Positions 43,834-53,499 are shown, counted from the first letter of the stretch. The stretch: 64,000 nt of DNA from BOG-994 sp049514215 (GCA_049514215.1 JBEKVI010000007.1:45746-109745); one strand, 5' to 3'. Notes: generated by a model not told the origin, from the sequence alone. Translations and numbers: made by a program.

Positions 43834-44577
43834 TTAGCGCTCGCCGATCGGTTCGGCAATCCCGAGTCGCTCCAGCAATCGGCTTACGTTCGAGCGCGCG
43901 ACTGGCAAGGTGGTCTCGTCGTCGTGGAGCTTTAGGGCAACCTTGCCGTCGAGCCGAAGAATCTGTTCGGCAAAATTGAGGTTGACGAGATAACTTCGGT
44001 GAATCCGCAAAAACGCGCGATCGTCCAGTCGCGCCTCGAGGTCACCGATGTTGAGGTTGCAAAAACTCGAGCCCTGTTGCGTTTGGACCCAGGTGTAATG
44101 ACCCTCCGCGCGGATGTAGAAGACGTTGGCCGTGTCTACCAGGACGATGCGATTGCCCGATACGGTGGGGATCTTCTGCAATTGACGCTTCGCGTCCGGA
44201 CGGCGAGCCGCGGGATCGTCTTGACTGACCGCGTCGGTAATGTCATAGAAGACGAGGATGTAGCCCGTGGTCTCGTCGCGCAGATTGGACAGTTTGGTTA
44301 CCTTGATCAGCAAGACCCGCTCGGGAATGTTGATGATCATCGTCATCGGAGGCGGATTGCTCACCGGACACTCCGCCTGATCGAGCAGAAATTGCACTTT
44401 CGATTGACTTCGCTCGGGATGAAACGACAGCACCATCTTGTCAAAGGGCTGTTTGTCTTCCACGGGAAGGGCGCGCCGCGCGAAACTGTTCATGGCCACG
44501 ACACGCAGTTCGCGATCAAGCTGGACCACCCCGACATCCGAGCGCTCGAGCAGATAGAGGGGACTGCCAAAGTGCAT
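43834..44577 (-). CDS. PAS-LytTR transcriptional regulator (RcoM-like CO sensor)
   Basis: 247 residues from the ATG at 44577 (GTG at 44622 is possible). Residues 5-105 form a PAS domain and residues of about 140-240 a LytTR DNA-binding domain (NVFYIRAEGHYTWVQT, RAFLRIHRSYLVNL). This architecture, next to coxM, is that of RcoM, the haem-based CO sensor of Burkholderia xenovorans. H53 (FHPERS), C70 (AECPVS) and M78/M80 (PPPMTM) match in order the RcoM haem ligands His74, Cys94 and Met104, though spacing is shorter. CO-dependent activation of cox is therefore inferred. It may also self-regulate. Confidence 0.85.
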   Translation of the reverse strand: MHFGSPLYLLERSDVGVVQLDRELRVVAMNSFARRALPVEDKQPFDKMVLSFHPERSQSKVQFLLDQAECPVSNPPPMTMIINIPERVLLIKVTKLSNLRDETTGYILVFYDITDAVSQDDPAARRPDAKRQLQKIPTVSGNRIVLVDTANVFYIRAEGHYTWVQTQQGSSFCNLNIGDLEARLDDRAFLRIHRSYLVNLNFAEQILRLDGKVALKLHDDETTLPVARSNVSRLLERLGIAEPIGER

Positions 44578-44917
44578 GCGAAGCGACCCGCCGTGACATT
44601 GATGGGAAGCCCATTGAAGCACAATTTAGAGGCGCCTGCCCACACCGCGGCCCCAAATGGCGATGTCCGCGGGGGGCGCTTTTACGTCAGGCGCGGTACG
44701 GTCTCTGGTGCGTCGCAAAAGGAAACCACGTCACGGCCGCTAAAGCGGCGACTGGCTTTCCGAAGCGCCCTTGTGCGGTGCGCAATCTTCGTCGCCGCAA
44801 ACAGGGGCAGTTCTCGCGACCGGAGATGGTTCCTGGACGGATCCCTTCGATGGCGCAGCGACCGGAGAGCCCGCTGCGCAGACCGCGTTGGGCGCTCGTG
44901 GGCCTTTTCGCGTTGGC
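44578..44917. other. Intergenic stretch with no supported gene
   Basis: 340 bases between the PAS-LytTR gene and the aminotransferase gene, both on the minus strand. Only a short stem, GCCGCT-AAAGCGGC, near 44738-44751 is seen, with no T run. Open frames here are antisense or low-complexity. It probably holds the promoter of the regulator; no motif is clear. Confidence 0.5.
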
Positions 44918-46072
44918 CTAGGCTGCGCTCCGGACGGCGTTCGCTCCCTGAATGTGCGTCAGGGCCGCGTCCAGACTCGCCACGGTTCGGTCGATGTGAT
45001 GGAGTTTGTCCAACCCGAATAAGCCCAGTCGGAACGTCTTGAAATCCGCCGGCTCATCGCACTGCAAAGGGACACCGGCGGCGGACTGAAGGCCCTCGGC
45101 CAGGAACGCCTTGCCGGTATGTAGCAGTTCATCATCGGTATAGCTCACAATGACACCCGGCGCCTGAAAGCCTTCCGCCGCCACACTACGCAGCCCTTTG
45201 CCCGCGAGCAGGGCTCGGACCTTTCGGCCCAGTTCGATCTGCTCAGCTCGAAGCTTCTCAAACCCGTAGGCGCGAGTCTCAAGCATCACATCGCGCGTAT
45301 GCGCGAGCGCGTCCGTGGGCATCGTCGCGTGATAGGCGTGACCCCCCTTCTCATAGGCTTCCATGATCTGCAGCCATTTCTTCAGGTCCGCGGCAAAGCT
45401 CGAGCTGGTGGTGCCGTCGATGGCCTTTCGCGCTCGCTCGCTCAGCATTACGAATGCGCAGCAAGGTGAGCCACTCCATCCTTTTTGGGGGGCACTGATC
45501 AGCACGTCGACATCCGTGGCTTGCATGTCGGTCCAGACCGTGCCCGAGGCGATGCAATCCAGAACGAACAGGCCGCCCACCTCGTGGACGGCCGCACCGA
45601 CGCTCTTCAGATACGCATCGGGCAGAATCAGTCCCGCCGCCGTTTCGACGTGCGGCGCGAAAACAACATCGGGACGCTCTACACGGATGGCTTCCACCAC
45701 TTCTTCGATGGGCGGCGGGACGAAGGGCGCCTGGCGTCCGGTACCGGTGGGCCTGGCCTTGAGCACGGTCTGCTGGGCCGGGATCTGCCCCATCTCAAAG
45801 ATCTGGCTCCACCGAAAGCTGAACCAGCCGTTCCGGATGACGAGGACCCTGCGGCCGGTCGCAAATTGACGTGCCACGGCCTCCATTCCGAAAGTGCCGC
45901 TTCCAGGAACCACGATCGCGGATTGCGCGTGGTACACCTCCTTGAGCAGGGCGGAGATATCGCGCATCACATGCTGAAATTTCTTTGACATGTGATTGAG
46001 CGCGCGGTCTGTGAAGACAACCGAATATTCGAGGAGGCCGTCGGGGTCGACGTCAGGTCGCAGTCCGGGCAT
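44918..46072 (-). CDS. Class V aminotransferase (alanine-glyoxylate/serine-pyruvate family)
   Basis: 384-residue PLP enzyme. The PLP lysine lies in SAPQKGWSGSP. The fold-type I pattern is seen in VPGSGTFGMEAVARQFATG and DCIASGTVWTDMQATDVD, with VIVSYTD near the C-terminus. GGGAG precedes the ATG at 46072. The family transfers amino groups among alanine, serine and glyoxylate. The substrate is not set. A palindrome lies upstream, between it and the divergent kup gene. Confidence 0.83.
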   Translation of the reverse strand: MPGLRPDVDPDGLLEYSVVFTDRALNHMSKKFQHVMRDISALLKEVYHAQSAIVVPGSGTFGMEAVARQFATGRRVLVIRNGWFSFRWSQIFEMGQIPAQQTVLKARPTGTGRQAPFVPPPIEEVVEAIRVERPDVVFAPHVETAAGLILPDAYLKSVGAAVHEVGGLFVLDCIASGTVWTDMQATDVDVLISAPQKGWSGSPCCAFVMLSERARKAIDGTTSSSFAADLKKWLQIMEAYEKGGHAYHATMPTDALAHTRDVMLETRAYGFEKLRAEQIELGRKVRALLAGKGLRSVAAEGFQAPGVIVSYTDDELLHTGKAFLAEGLQSAAGVPLQCDEPADFKTFRLGLFGLDKLHHIDRTVASLDAALTHIQGANAVRSAA

Positions 46073-46099
46073 GGTTTCTCCCTCAGTAGTGCAGAAATG

Positions 46100-46111
46100 A
46101 GCTGATCAGCT
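46100..46111. promoter_or_regulatory. Palindrome AGCTGATCAGCT between the aminotransferase and kup genes
   Basis: 12-base perfect palindrome in the 116-base divergent spacer, 28 bases before the aminotransferase start and 78 bases before kup. It could be an operator for either gene; no regulator is adjacent. Confidence 0.35.
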
Positions 46112-46188
46112 TATCACGCCGCAGGCCCGGGTGCTGCAAGGCCCTCTCGAATGACCACGTATAATGCGCTGCACATTAAAACGAGGCG

Positions 46189-48105
46189 ATGCCCGGTCGC
46201 TCCTGCCTAATGGCGAGTTCCCAGACCCCGTCAACCGCAACGGCGCGACCTCACGTCGCCGGCCCGCTTGGCGCACTCATGCTCGGTGCTTTGGGAGTGG
46301 TGTATGGGGACATCGGCACCAGCCCTCTTTACACGCTCAAAACCGCCATTGCCTGGGCTGGCGGCTCGGCGGCCGAAGCCGCCGACGGGATGCTCTCGTT
46401 GATCGTGTGGGCCCTCATCATCACGACATCGATCAAGTACGTTGCCCTGGTGATGCGCGCCGACAACGACGGCGAAGGCGGGATCCTCGCGTTGATGGCG
46501 TTATTGGCACTCAAAGGACGTGAAAGGCGCGGCCTAATCGTGCTCGGGGTGCTGGGGGCAGCGCTTCTCTACGGTGATGGCGCAATCACGCCTGCGATTT
46601 CTGTGCTCAGTGCGCTAGAGGGACTCAAAATGCCTGCCCCGGGATTCGCACCGTATGTCGTTCCGGTGTCGGTCGCCATCCTCGTTGCGCTCTTTGTTCT
46701 TCAACACAAAGGAACGGCGGTCATCGGTCGCTTGTTCGGGCCGATCATGGTGGTCTGGTTCATCACCATCGGAATCCTCGGTGCGATCGCAATCATTTCC
46801 TTCCCCAGTATTCTCTGGGCACTAAACCCGCTGCATGGATTGCGCTATCTGAGCACGCACGGCTTCGCGGGCTTCACCGTGTTAGGAGCCGTCTTTCTTA
46901 GCGCAACCGGGGCCGAGGCGCTGTACGCTGATATGGGACATTTTGGTGCACGTCCGATCCGATTGAGCTGGTACGGTTTGGTGCTTCCGATGTTGCTGTT
47001 GAACTACGCCGGACAAGCCGCGCTCGTGACCACCGGCCACGTGACAGCGGACGACAACCCCTTTTTCCTGCTCGGCCCGGCGTGGCTCCAATTGCCGCTC
47101 GTGGGCCTTTCTACCATTGCGACCATCATTGCGAGTCAGTCGATCATTAGCGGCGTTTTTTCGATGACGCGCCAGGCAATCCAGCTCGGGCTTTTGCCGC
47201 GTTTGAACATTACGCAAACGTCAGCGACCGGCTATGGCCAGATCTACGTCGGCCTTGTGAATTGGCTGCTGATGCTTTTTACGATTGGCCTTGCGGTGGG
47301 ATTCGGCTCCTCGGACGCCTTGGCTTCAGCATTCGGTATTGCAGTCTCGATGACGATGTTTCTAACCACGCTCTTGCTGTATCGGGTGATGCGGGAACAG
47401 TGGCGGTGGTCGCGCTGGCTGGCTCTCGGCATCGCCGGGCCCCTGGCGCTCGTCGATGGTTCCTTTGTCACGGCGAATCTGACCAAGGTGTTCGAAGGCG
47501 GCTGGGTGCCCCTCGTCGCCGCGGCGACCATGTTTCTCTTCATGGAAGCGTGGCGGTCGGGTCGCGCGGCGATGGTGCATCAACTTGAACGCGAAACGAT
47601 GCCGCTGGATCTGTTCATTTCCTCGATGGCCAGGGAAACGAAAGTCGAAGGCACCGCCGTCTATCTGTCGCGTCGGGTCAACGTGGTGCCAGTCGCCATG
47701 CTTCACAACGTCAAGCACTACCACGTCTTGCACGAACGAAACGTGATCCTCAGCGTGGAGACGGAGCAAGTCCCGCGCGTGGCTGCGAGCGAACGGGCGA
47801 GTGTTACCGACCTCGGCCATGGCTTCCACCGTGTCGTCCTCATCTACGGATTCATGGAACATCCGGACATCCCTGCGGCACTCGATCAGTGCAAGTTGGC
47901 TGACGAAGGCGGATTCGACCTCATGCAGACCAGTTTTTTTCTTTCGCGTGTTTCGGTGGCCGATGCCGGTGCCGACAGGCGGAGCTTGAACCCCTTGTTC
48001 CGTCATCTCTTCGCCTGGATGCATCGCAATGAGGTGGATGCGACCGAATTTTTTCGGATCCCGCGCAACCGGATTGTCGAGCTTGGTGCGAGGATCGAGA
48101 TTTAA
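46189..48105 (+). CDS. kup: Kup-type potassium uptake transporter
   Basis: 638-residue Kup/HAK/KT protein with about 12 membrane segments. Family motifs are GVVYGDIGTSPLYTLKTA, DNDGEGGILALMALL, YGDGAITPAISVLSALEGL and a C-terminal cytoplasmic domain of about 190 residues with FYRVSV-like FFLSRVSVADAG. It is a K+:H+ symporter of the inner membrane. The start may also be the ATG at 46210 (MASSQTPST). Confidence 0.93.
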   Translation: MPGRSCLMASSQTPSTATARPHVAGPLGALMLGALGVVYGDIGTSPLYTLKTAIAWAGGSAAEAADGMLSLIVWALIITTSIKYVALVMRADNDGEGGILALMALLALKGRERRGLIVLGVLGAALLYGDGAITPAISVLSALEGLKMPAPGFAPYVVPVSVAILVALFVLQHKGTAVIGRLFGPIMVVWFITIGILGAIAIISFPSILWALNPLHGLRYLSTHGFAGFTVLGAVFLSATGAEALYADMGHFGARPIRLSWYGLVLPMLLLNYAGQAALVTTGHVTADDNPFFLLGPAWLQLPLVGLSTIATIIASQSIISGVFSMTRQAIQLGLLPRLNITQTSATGYGQIYVGLVNWLLMLFTIGLAVGFGSSDALASAFGIAVSMTMFLTTLLLYRVMREQWRWSRWLALGIAGPLALVDGSFVTANLTKVFEGGWVPLVAAATMFLFMEAWRSGRAAMVHQLERETMPLDLFISSMARETKVEGTAVYLSRRVNVVPVAMLHNVKHYHVLHERNVILSVETEQVPRVAASERASVTDLGHGFHRVVLIYGFMEHPDIPAALDQCKLADEGGFDLMQTSFFLSRVSVADAGADRRSLNPLFRHLFAWMHRNEVDATEFFRIPRNRIVELGARIEI

Positions 48106-48169
48106 CCTGGCTTTTGGAGGCTCGCCATCGCGACCGGAATAACGCCAGTGGTGAATTCCAGGGGGGTAG

Positions 48170-50596
48170 TCAACCACAGGCCCCGAGGTAGCCACAGTTC
48201 GTGCAATAGTCGCAGCCATCTTTTCGGATCACGGCATGGGCGCCGCATTCGATGCATTTCTTGCCGGCCATGAGGGCTGGGGGAAGGGCAGAGGGGTCTT
48301 GTGGCGCCGATTCGCGCGAGGCGGGTTCGACTACCTGGCCCTGGTGTCGAGAGATGATGTTCTGGATCGCGTAGGCGATCGCTGCGACTTCCGAGTCATG
48401 CCAGCGGGGGACCTTGGCGCCATCGGGCTTTTCGTAATAGCCCAATCGCACCGGGCTGCGATCCCAGGTCACCTTGCGCATGTCGCTTAGCGCACGCTCG
48501 AGGAATCCGCCTCTTGCGGCCAATGAGAGCAGGCGCATGCTCGACGAAATCCATTGCTGTGATTCCCCACTTTGCCCCACGGGCATGAAGAATTCGATCG
48601 CCCGATCCACGGTGCCCACCGCATCGGCAGCCGGAACGGGCAAGAAGGAGACGACCAGATAGAGTGTTTGGTGACCTTCCTGAGTCCAGTATTCGATCTT
48701 CTCGGCGACGGCCGAGAGTGCTCCTTGAGGCCGCCGCGCGATCATGGTCCGCATGGGATCGAGGCCCGGGGCCCCGTAGCTCTCGTCGGATGCATCTTCG
48801 CCATCGTCAAGAACGGCGCCCAAGATGGAGTTGGGCCGATAAGTGGCCAATCCCTTCAGGCCTGCGCCATACGCCTTGCGATACAGATCTTGAAAACTCG
48901 GATAGGGATACTCGGCCGGAACATTCACCGTCTTGGAGATGGACGTGTCGATGAGCGGTTGCACTGCGGCCATCATGGCGATATGTCCTTCGACGCTCAG
49001 TTCGAGCGCGGTGACGAAATAAGGCGGCAATTCGTCTGCTTTTCCCGTCAAGCTGCGATAGCGGCGCCACGCATGATCCTCGACCAGATAGTCCCGGGTG
49101 CGACCGTCGGACTCTCGTTTCTTGCGTCGGTAGCGCCAGGAGAAGGAGGGCTCGATGCCATTGGAGGCGTTGTCGGCGAACGCAAGACTGACCGTCCCTG
49201 TGGGCGCGATCGAAAGCAAGTGGCTGTTGCGAATTCCATAAGCCCGGATATCTGCTTTCAGCGTCTCGGGTAGCCGGCTGGCGAACGTGCCCGAGGCGAG
49301 ATAGCCTTCGGCGACAAATTTCGGGAAGGCCCCCTTCTCGCGTGCCAGACCGATCGAAGCGGCATAGGCCGAGTCACGCAGCACTTCAGCAATTCTTGCG
49401 GCCATCGCCCTGCCTGCATCAGAGTCGTAGTGCAGGCAGAGCATCGCGAGGGTATTTCCAAGGCCGGTGAACCCTACGCCGATACGGCGCTTCGCCATCG
49501 CCTCGATGCGTTGTTGCGGCAAAGGCCAGTACGTCAGATCCAAGATGTTGTCCAGCGCCCGAACCTGAACAGTCACGCTGTTGGCGAAGGCCTTGAAGTC
49601 GAACTCGGCGGCGCCGCCGATTCCGAACGGGCTTCGGACGAACTGCGTAAGGACGATCGGACCGAGATCGCAACATCCGTACGGCGGAAGGGGCTGCTCG
49701 CCGCAAGGATTGGTTGCTTCGATCGACTCGCAATAACGAAGATTGTTATCGCGTTGGATCTGATCAAGAAACAAGATGCCCGGTTCGGCGAAATCGTACG
49801 CCGAACGCATCAACTTCTCCCATAGATCGCGGGCGCGGTGGGTGGAATAGACCCAAAGGCCGTCGTCACGCCGATGCGCCCCCGTGGCGATCTGCGCGCT
49901 TCCTGGCTTGGCGCGATGGACCAGTTCCCATGGTCCGTCGTCCCCCAATGCGCGCATGAAGGCGTCCGAGACGGCCACCGACACATTGAAATTGTTCCAG
50001 CGCCCGGGCGTTCGCTTGGCGCAGATGAATTCGTGGACATCCGGATGATCCACACGCAAGACCCCCATCTGGGCGCCACGACGGGCTCCCGCGCTTTCCA
50101 CGGTCGCACACGACTGGTCGAACACATTCATGTAGCTGCACGGACCCGACGCCAGCGACGCGGTGGTGTGCACCTCGGCACCTCGCGGGCGGATTCGTGA
50201 GAAGTCATAGCCCACTCCTCCTCCGCGTCGCATCGTCTCGGCCGCCTCACGCAAGGCTTCGTAGATTCCAGGATATCCATCATCATCAACGCCCTGGATC
50301 GAATCGCCCACCGGCTGGACAAAGCAGTTGATGAGGGTCGCTTCGAGCGACGTGCCGGCGGCGCTCATGATGCGACCGGCGCCGATCGCACCCCGGCGCA
50401 GATTGTCGAGAAAGAGCTTCTCGTAGCGGCCTTGCTCGGGCTCGGGTTCGACCGATGCGAGCGCGCGGGCGACGCGCGCGTAGATGTCGGTGACGTCGGT
50501 TTCCCCGGCTTTGAGGTACTTTTCCTTCAGCACATCGCGGCTGATGAGTTGGGCCTCTTCAGCCTGCGGGGGCGTGTCAAGCGGATCGCGTTTCAT
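48170..50596 (-). CDS. Adenosylcobalamin-dependent ribonucleoside-diphosphate reductase (class II)
   Basis: 808-residue reductase from the ATG at 50596; the longer frame to 50842 is rejected. GAIGAGRIMSAAGTSLEATLINCFV holds the first active-site cysteine region, ESIEATNPCGEQPLPPYGCCDLG the catalytic loop, and KPLIDTSISKTVN-like PLIDTSISKTVNVP follows. The C-terminus ends in a zinc-ribbon-like tail CIECGAHAVIRKDGCDYCTNCGYLGACG (written in parts: CIEC, CDYCTNC). It makes deoxyribonucleotides with vitamin B12 and no oxygen, useful under low oxygen. I see no B12 riboswitch upstream. Confidence 0.9.
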   Translation of the reverse strand: MKRDPLDTPPQAEEAQLISRDVLKEKYLKAGETDVTDIYARVARALASVEPEPEQGRYEKLFLDNLRRGAIGAGRIMSAAGTSLEATLINCFVQPVGDSIQGVDDDGYPGIYEALREAAETMRRGGGVGYDFSRIRPRGAEVHTTASLASGPCSYMNVFDQSCATVESAGARRGAQMGVLRVDHPDVHEFICAKRTPGRWNNFNVSVAVSDAFMRALGDDGPWELVHRAKPGSAQIATGAHRRDDGLWVYSTHRARDLWEKLMRSAYDFAEPGILFLDQIQRDNNLRYCESIEATNPCGEQPLPPYGCCDLGPIVLTQFVRSPFGIGGAAEFDFKAFANSVTVQVRALDNILDLTYWPLPQQRIEAMAKRRIGVGFTGLGNTLAMLCLHYDSDAGRAMAARIAEVLRDSAYAASIGLAREKGAFPKFVAEGYLASGTFASRLPETLKADIRAYGIRNSHLLSIAPTGTVSLAFADNASNGIEPSFSWRYRRKKRESDGRTRDYLVEDHAWRRYRSLTGKADELPPYFVTALELSVEGHIAMMAAVQPLIDTSISKTVNVPAEYPYPSFQDLYRKAYGAGLKGLATYRPNSILGAVLDDGEDASDESYGAPGLDPMRTMIARRPQGALSAVAEKIEYWTQEGHQTLYLVVSFLPVPAADAVGTVDRAIEFFMPVGQSGESQQWISSSMRLLSLAARGGFLERALSDMRKVTWDRSPVRLGYYEKPDGAKVPRWHDSEVAAIAYAIQNIISRHQGQVVEPASRESAPQDPSALPPALMAGKKCIECGAHAVIRKDGCDYCTNCGYLGACG

Positions 50597-50810
50597 GGGT
50601 CTCGCAAGAAGACAAGGATCTAGCCCCTGACGGTACCCCAGGCGGCAAAGCCGCAGGCGCAGCCCGCCGGAGCACGAGGCTTGAGGAGTCGTTTCATTGG
50701 TGGCGGCCGGTTGACCAAGCAATACCACCAGCCCCCCATCTTGCGACCATTTCAGACGCGGTGCAACTGGCCGCCGGCGACTCGGATTCGCCTTGATGAG
50801 GAGGATCGGG

Positions 50811-51305
50811 CTAGTGCTTCCACAGGTGCCGGATCGAGCCATCGGCTCGCGTCATATCGCCTGGCTGCATCCCCGAGGGGCACGGACCCTGGAATTTCTG
50901 AACGGTATCCATCGTCACTGCAGCGACGCCAGCTAAGGGCGGTGAGTAGCTCGCGACCGTCACCGAATGCACTTGCGTGACTCCCTGAAACGTACTTGTC
51001 GCCTTGCTGTCGATAGTGGTGCCGCCCTGGACGCAGTGAGCTTCGACTTTGTATTGCCCGTCGTCGAAGGATTCGATGGACGGCTGGCAGCCGGGTTCCC
51101 GCCGGGCCACGGAGAGGGCATAGGCGTCGTACGCATGGCTGCGGCAGACGGTAGTAGTGTGTTCCGCTCGCTTGTTGCCTGGATTTTCAATGGTCGTAGC
51201 AGTGACTGACCAAAGACCCTCCTGCATCGCAGGCGGATCGAGTGCGTGACAGGTGGCAACAGGCGCCATCGTTAGCAAGACGGGCAGGATCGCTTTTAGG
51301 TTCAT
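50811..51305 (-). CDS. Exported DUF3617 family protein
   Basis: 164-residue protein with a signal peptide (MNLKAILPVLLTMAPVATCHA). The mature part reads PPAMQEGLWSVTATTIENPGN and contains pairs of cysteines (VCRSH, GCQPS, HCVQG, PCPSG). This is the pattern of DUF3617, a family of periplasmic proteins of unknown function found in betaproteobacteria. It is divergent from the HD-GYP gene. Function unknown. Confidence 0.8.
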   Translation of the reverse strand: MNLKAILPVLLTMAPVATCHALDPPAMQEGLWSVTATTIENPGNKRAEHTTTVCRSHAYDAYALSVARREPGCQPSIESFDDGQYKVEAHCVQGGTTIDSKATSTFQGVTQVHSVTVASYSPPLAGVAAVTMDTVQKFQGPCPSGMQPGDMTRADGSIRHLWKH

Positions 51306-51670
51306 GTTATCAACTTCCGACCAGTGAGGCGCTCATTTGAAATACGGTCAAGACTCTCGGCGGTAACGGGGCACATCGTCGTTGGCTCGATCGCGGTGAA
51401 TCGCTTCGAATGCGTTGGACCCTCTTTAGACCGACCATGAGCGAAGCGCAACGAGGCAAGAGGAAAAGCTGCCCAAGGATCCGATTCGATGAAATTGCCG
51501 CAGGCCGTTTGATTCGCAAGATCGCATACGCGCGAGCGGCACATGCAAAAACCACTACGCTCTTTCGAGAGTTCGCACTGAGACCTCTTGGAATCAGAAA
51601 CGTTTTCCCTTGGAGCAACTCGTGCGATACTAACTTACGCACATCAATTCTCTCTTCTACCTCCTCGACT
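51306..51670. other. Divergent spacer between DUF3617 and HD-GYP genes, no supported gene
   Basis: 365 bases between two divergent genes. It is probably the promoter region of both. AT-rich parts lie near 51540-51670. I see no clear operator, and the open frames that cross it lack coding character or RBS. Confidence 0.5.
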
Positions 51671-52933
51671 ATGTGGGTTAAGCCGACACAGCCCGTCGCG
51701 ATACACCCTTCGCAATTGCGCATTGGTTTGTATGTCTGGTTGAATATTCCTTGGGACGATCACCCTTTTCTTTACAATAAATTTCGGATCGCCTCTGTGG
51801 AGCAGCTCGATCAGATTCTGGCACTGAAACTGCCCGAGATCCTCTACTTCCCCAACAAAAGCACCGTCGAGCCGGGCGCGAAGGTACTCAACGGCAGTCC
51901 TTCTTCGTCGGCCAAGCCGAAGACGGCTACGACTGCGGCTGCGACAGCCATCGACGAAAAAAGGGAAAAACTGCGACGGCAGAAAGAAAGCGCGGCTCGT
52001 GCCGAGCGCGGCTGGGAGCGAGCCGCCGCGACCGCCCGCGAGGCGATCATCGGGCTGGCGAACGCACCCAAGCAGGCAGGCGAACTTCTCGCGGAACTCT
52101 CGCGGGAGACGACGACGTTGATCTCGAGCGGCGAAGAAGTCCTGCTGCACCTGCTGGGCGACAAGCGTGGTGAGGGGATGCATTTTCATGCGCTAAACGT
52201 CATGACCTTATCGATGCTTCTGGGCAAGGTCACCGGCCTTTCGCCGCTTGAACTCTCCGATCTCGCCATGGGCGCGGTGTCCCACGATGCAGGCAAGGCG
52301 CGGATACCCTTTCACATCCTCGAGAGCCGCGCGCGCGCCAAGCACGAGGAGGACTTCTACCGCCAGCATCCGGCCTACGGCGTGGAGATGGCACACGAAT
52401 CAGGCGCCTTCAATGCGGCCGCGATTGCGGTCATCGCGGATCATCACGAGTTCCTCGATGGCTCGGGTTGGCCCCAGGGCAAGAAAAATCTGAGCCCGCT
52501 TGCGCAGATTGTCAGCTTGGTGAACCGGTATGACCGGCTGTGTGGTCCTGAGTCGCCCCAAGTCCGTGGTCTCATGCCTTCAGAAGCGCTGGCGAGCATC
52601 TATACGAAAGAGGCTGAACGCTTCGACCGAAAACTCGTGAGCCATCTCATCCGGCTTCTCGGCGTGTATCCCCCCGGCACCGTCGTGCAGCTCAGTGACG
52701 CGAGCCTTGGACTGGTCGTATCGCCGGGCTCGGACAGTCTTCGGCCGAAGGTGTTGATCTACTCGCCTGAGGTTTCCAAGGATGACGCGCCGGTGATCGA
52801 TCTTCTGGTCGAGCCGGAGTTAAAGATCGCCGAGGCAGTGCGCCCGAGTTTGTTGCCTGCGGACGTGCTGGAGTGGATGAATCCTCGCCAGCGGCTGTCC
52901 TACTTTTTTTCCACCGAGAAAAAGCCCAGTTAG
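51671..52933 (+). CDS. HD-GYP domain phosphodiesterase-like protein with DUF3391 N-terminus
   Basis: 420 residues. Residues 1-60 match DUF3391 (IHPSQLRIGLYVWLNIPWDDHPFLYNKF), then a charged coiled-coil region, then HD-GYP. Motifs are HFHALNVMTL, the metal-binding HDAGKARIP, and HHEFLDGSGWP. GYP is GWP here, a variation seen in active and inactive members. HD-GYP enzymes hydrolyse cyclic di-GMP. The ATG at 51671 is chosen because the DUF3391 domain begins there. Confidence 0.88.
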   Translation: MWVKPTQPVAIHPSQLRIGLYVWLNIPWDDHPFLYNKFRIASVEQLDQILALKLPEILYFPNKSTVEPGAKVLNGSPSSSAKPKTATTAAATAIDEKREKLRRQKESAARAERGWERAAATAREAIIGLANAPKQAGELLAELSRETTTLISSGEEVLLHLLGDKRGEGMHFHALNVMTLSMLLGKVTGLSPLELSDLAMGAVSHDAGKARIPFHILESRARAKHEEDFYRQHPAYGVEMAHESGAFNAAAIAVIADHHEFLDGSGWPQGKKNLSPLAQIVSLVNRYDRLCGPESPQVRGLMPSEALASIYTKEAERFDRKLVSHLIRLLGVYPPGTVVQLSDASLGLVVSPGSDSLRPKVLIYSPEVSKDDAPVIDLLVEPELKIAEAVRPSLLPADVLEWMNPRQRLSYFFSTEKKPS

Positions 52934-53007
52934 CTCGCGAGGCGAACCGGGCGAGCGCTCTGCGTCTCCTGACTTCGTTGGTTTCACAAGTGCGACCGGC
53001 GGTCGCG

Positions 53008-53433
53008 TCAGTGAATTCCTGCGCCTGATCCGGTTTCTCCGGCCAACGTGGAGATGATCGGACAGGGCTTGAGGTCCTGGGTGCCCTCGCATTCGTGGAT
53101 AAGGTGGGAGAGCGCCGCCTCCATGCGCTTGAGGTCTTCGATCCGTGCCCGGATTTCAAGGACCCGTTGTCCTGCGAGATCGCGGATCGCCGGGCGATCG
53201 TCACCCTCGCCGAGCGCGAGAAGTTCAGAGATTTCCTCCAAGGAGAATCCCAGATCCTGGGCGCGCTTGATAAATCCGATCCGATCGACGAGCGCGACGG
53301 GATACTGACGAAAGGCACCGGACGCCAAGGATGGGACGGGTAATAAACCGCGTCTTTGATAATAACGGATGGTCTCTATGCCTACGCCAGCGGCCTTTGC
53401 GAGTCGGCCGATGGTGAGCACTTGCTTCGACAT
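53008..53433 (-). CDS. MerR-family metal-responsive regulator
   Basis: 141-residue regulator. The HTH (TIGRLAKAAGVGIETIRYYQRRGLL) and dimer helix are typical of MerR. The metal-binding C-terminal loop has Cys in HECEGTQDLKPCPIISTLAG, the layout of MerR-type Hg/Cu/Zn sensors. It is divergent from a copper-type ATPase with a MerR-style promoter in between, so it most likely activates that gene on metal excess. The ATG at 53433 begins MSKQVLTIG. Confidence 0.88.
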   Translation of the reverse strand: MSKQVLTIGRLAKAAGVGIETIRYYQRRGLLPVPSLASGAFRQYPVALVDRIGFIKRAQDLGFSLEEISELLALGEGDDRPAIRDLAGQRVLEIRARIEDLKRMEAALSHLIHECEGTQDLKPCPIISTLAGETGSGAGIH

Positions 53434-53499
53434 CTGTCTTCTCCAGTTGGCTGATCTTGCGAAGTGCCCCAAAAATCCTGCCTCGACCCGGTTCCTCGA

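Noticed and set aside
44738..44751. GC-rich stem as a transcription terminator
   Set aside because: The stem is short and has no following T run.
43999..45042. Long open frame antisense to the PAS-LytTR gene and beyond
   Set aside because: It is complementary to a recognisable regulator and an aminotransferase end, and its translation is low-complexity Arg-rich.
50597..50810. Possible cobalamin riboswitch before the B12-dependent RNR
   Set aside because: I looked for a B12 box and stem pattern in the 214-base spacer and found none I could support.
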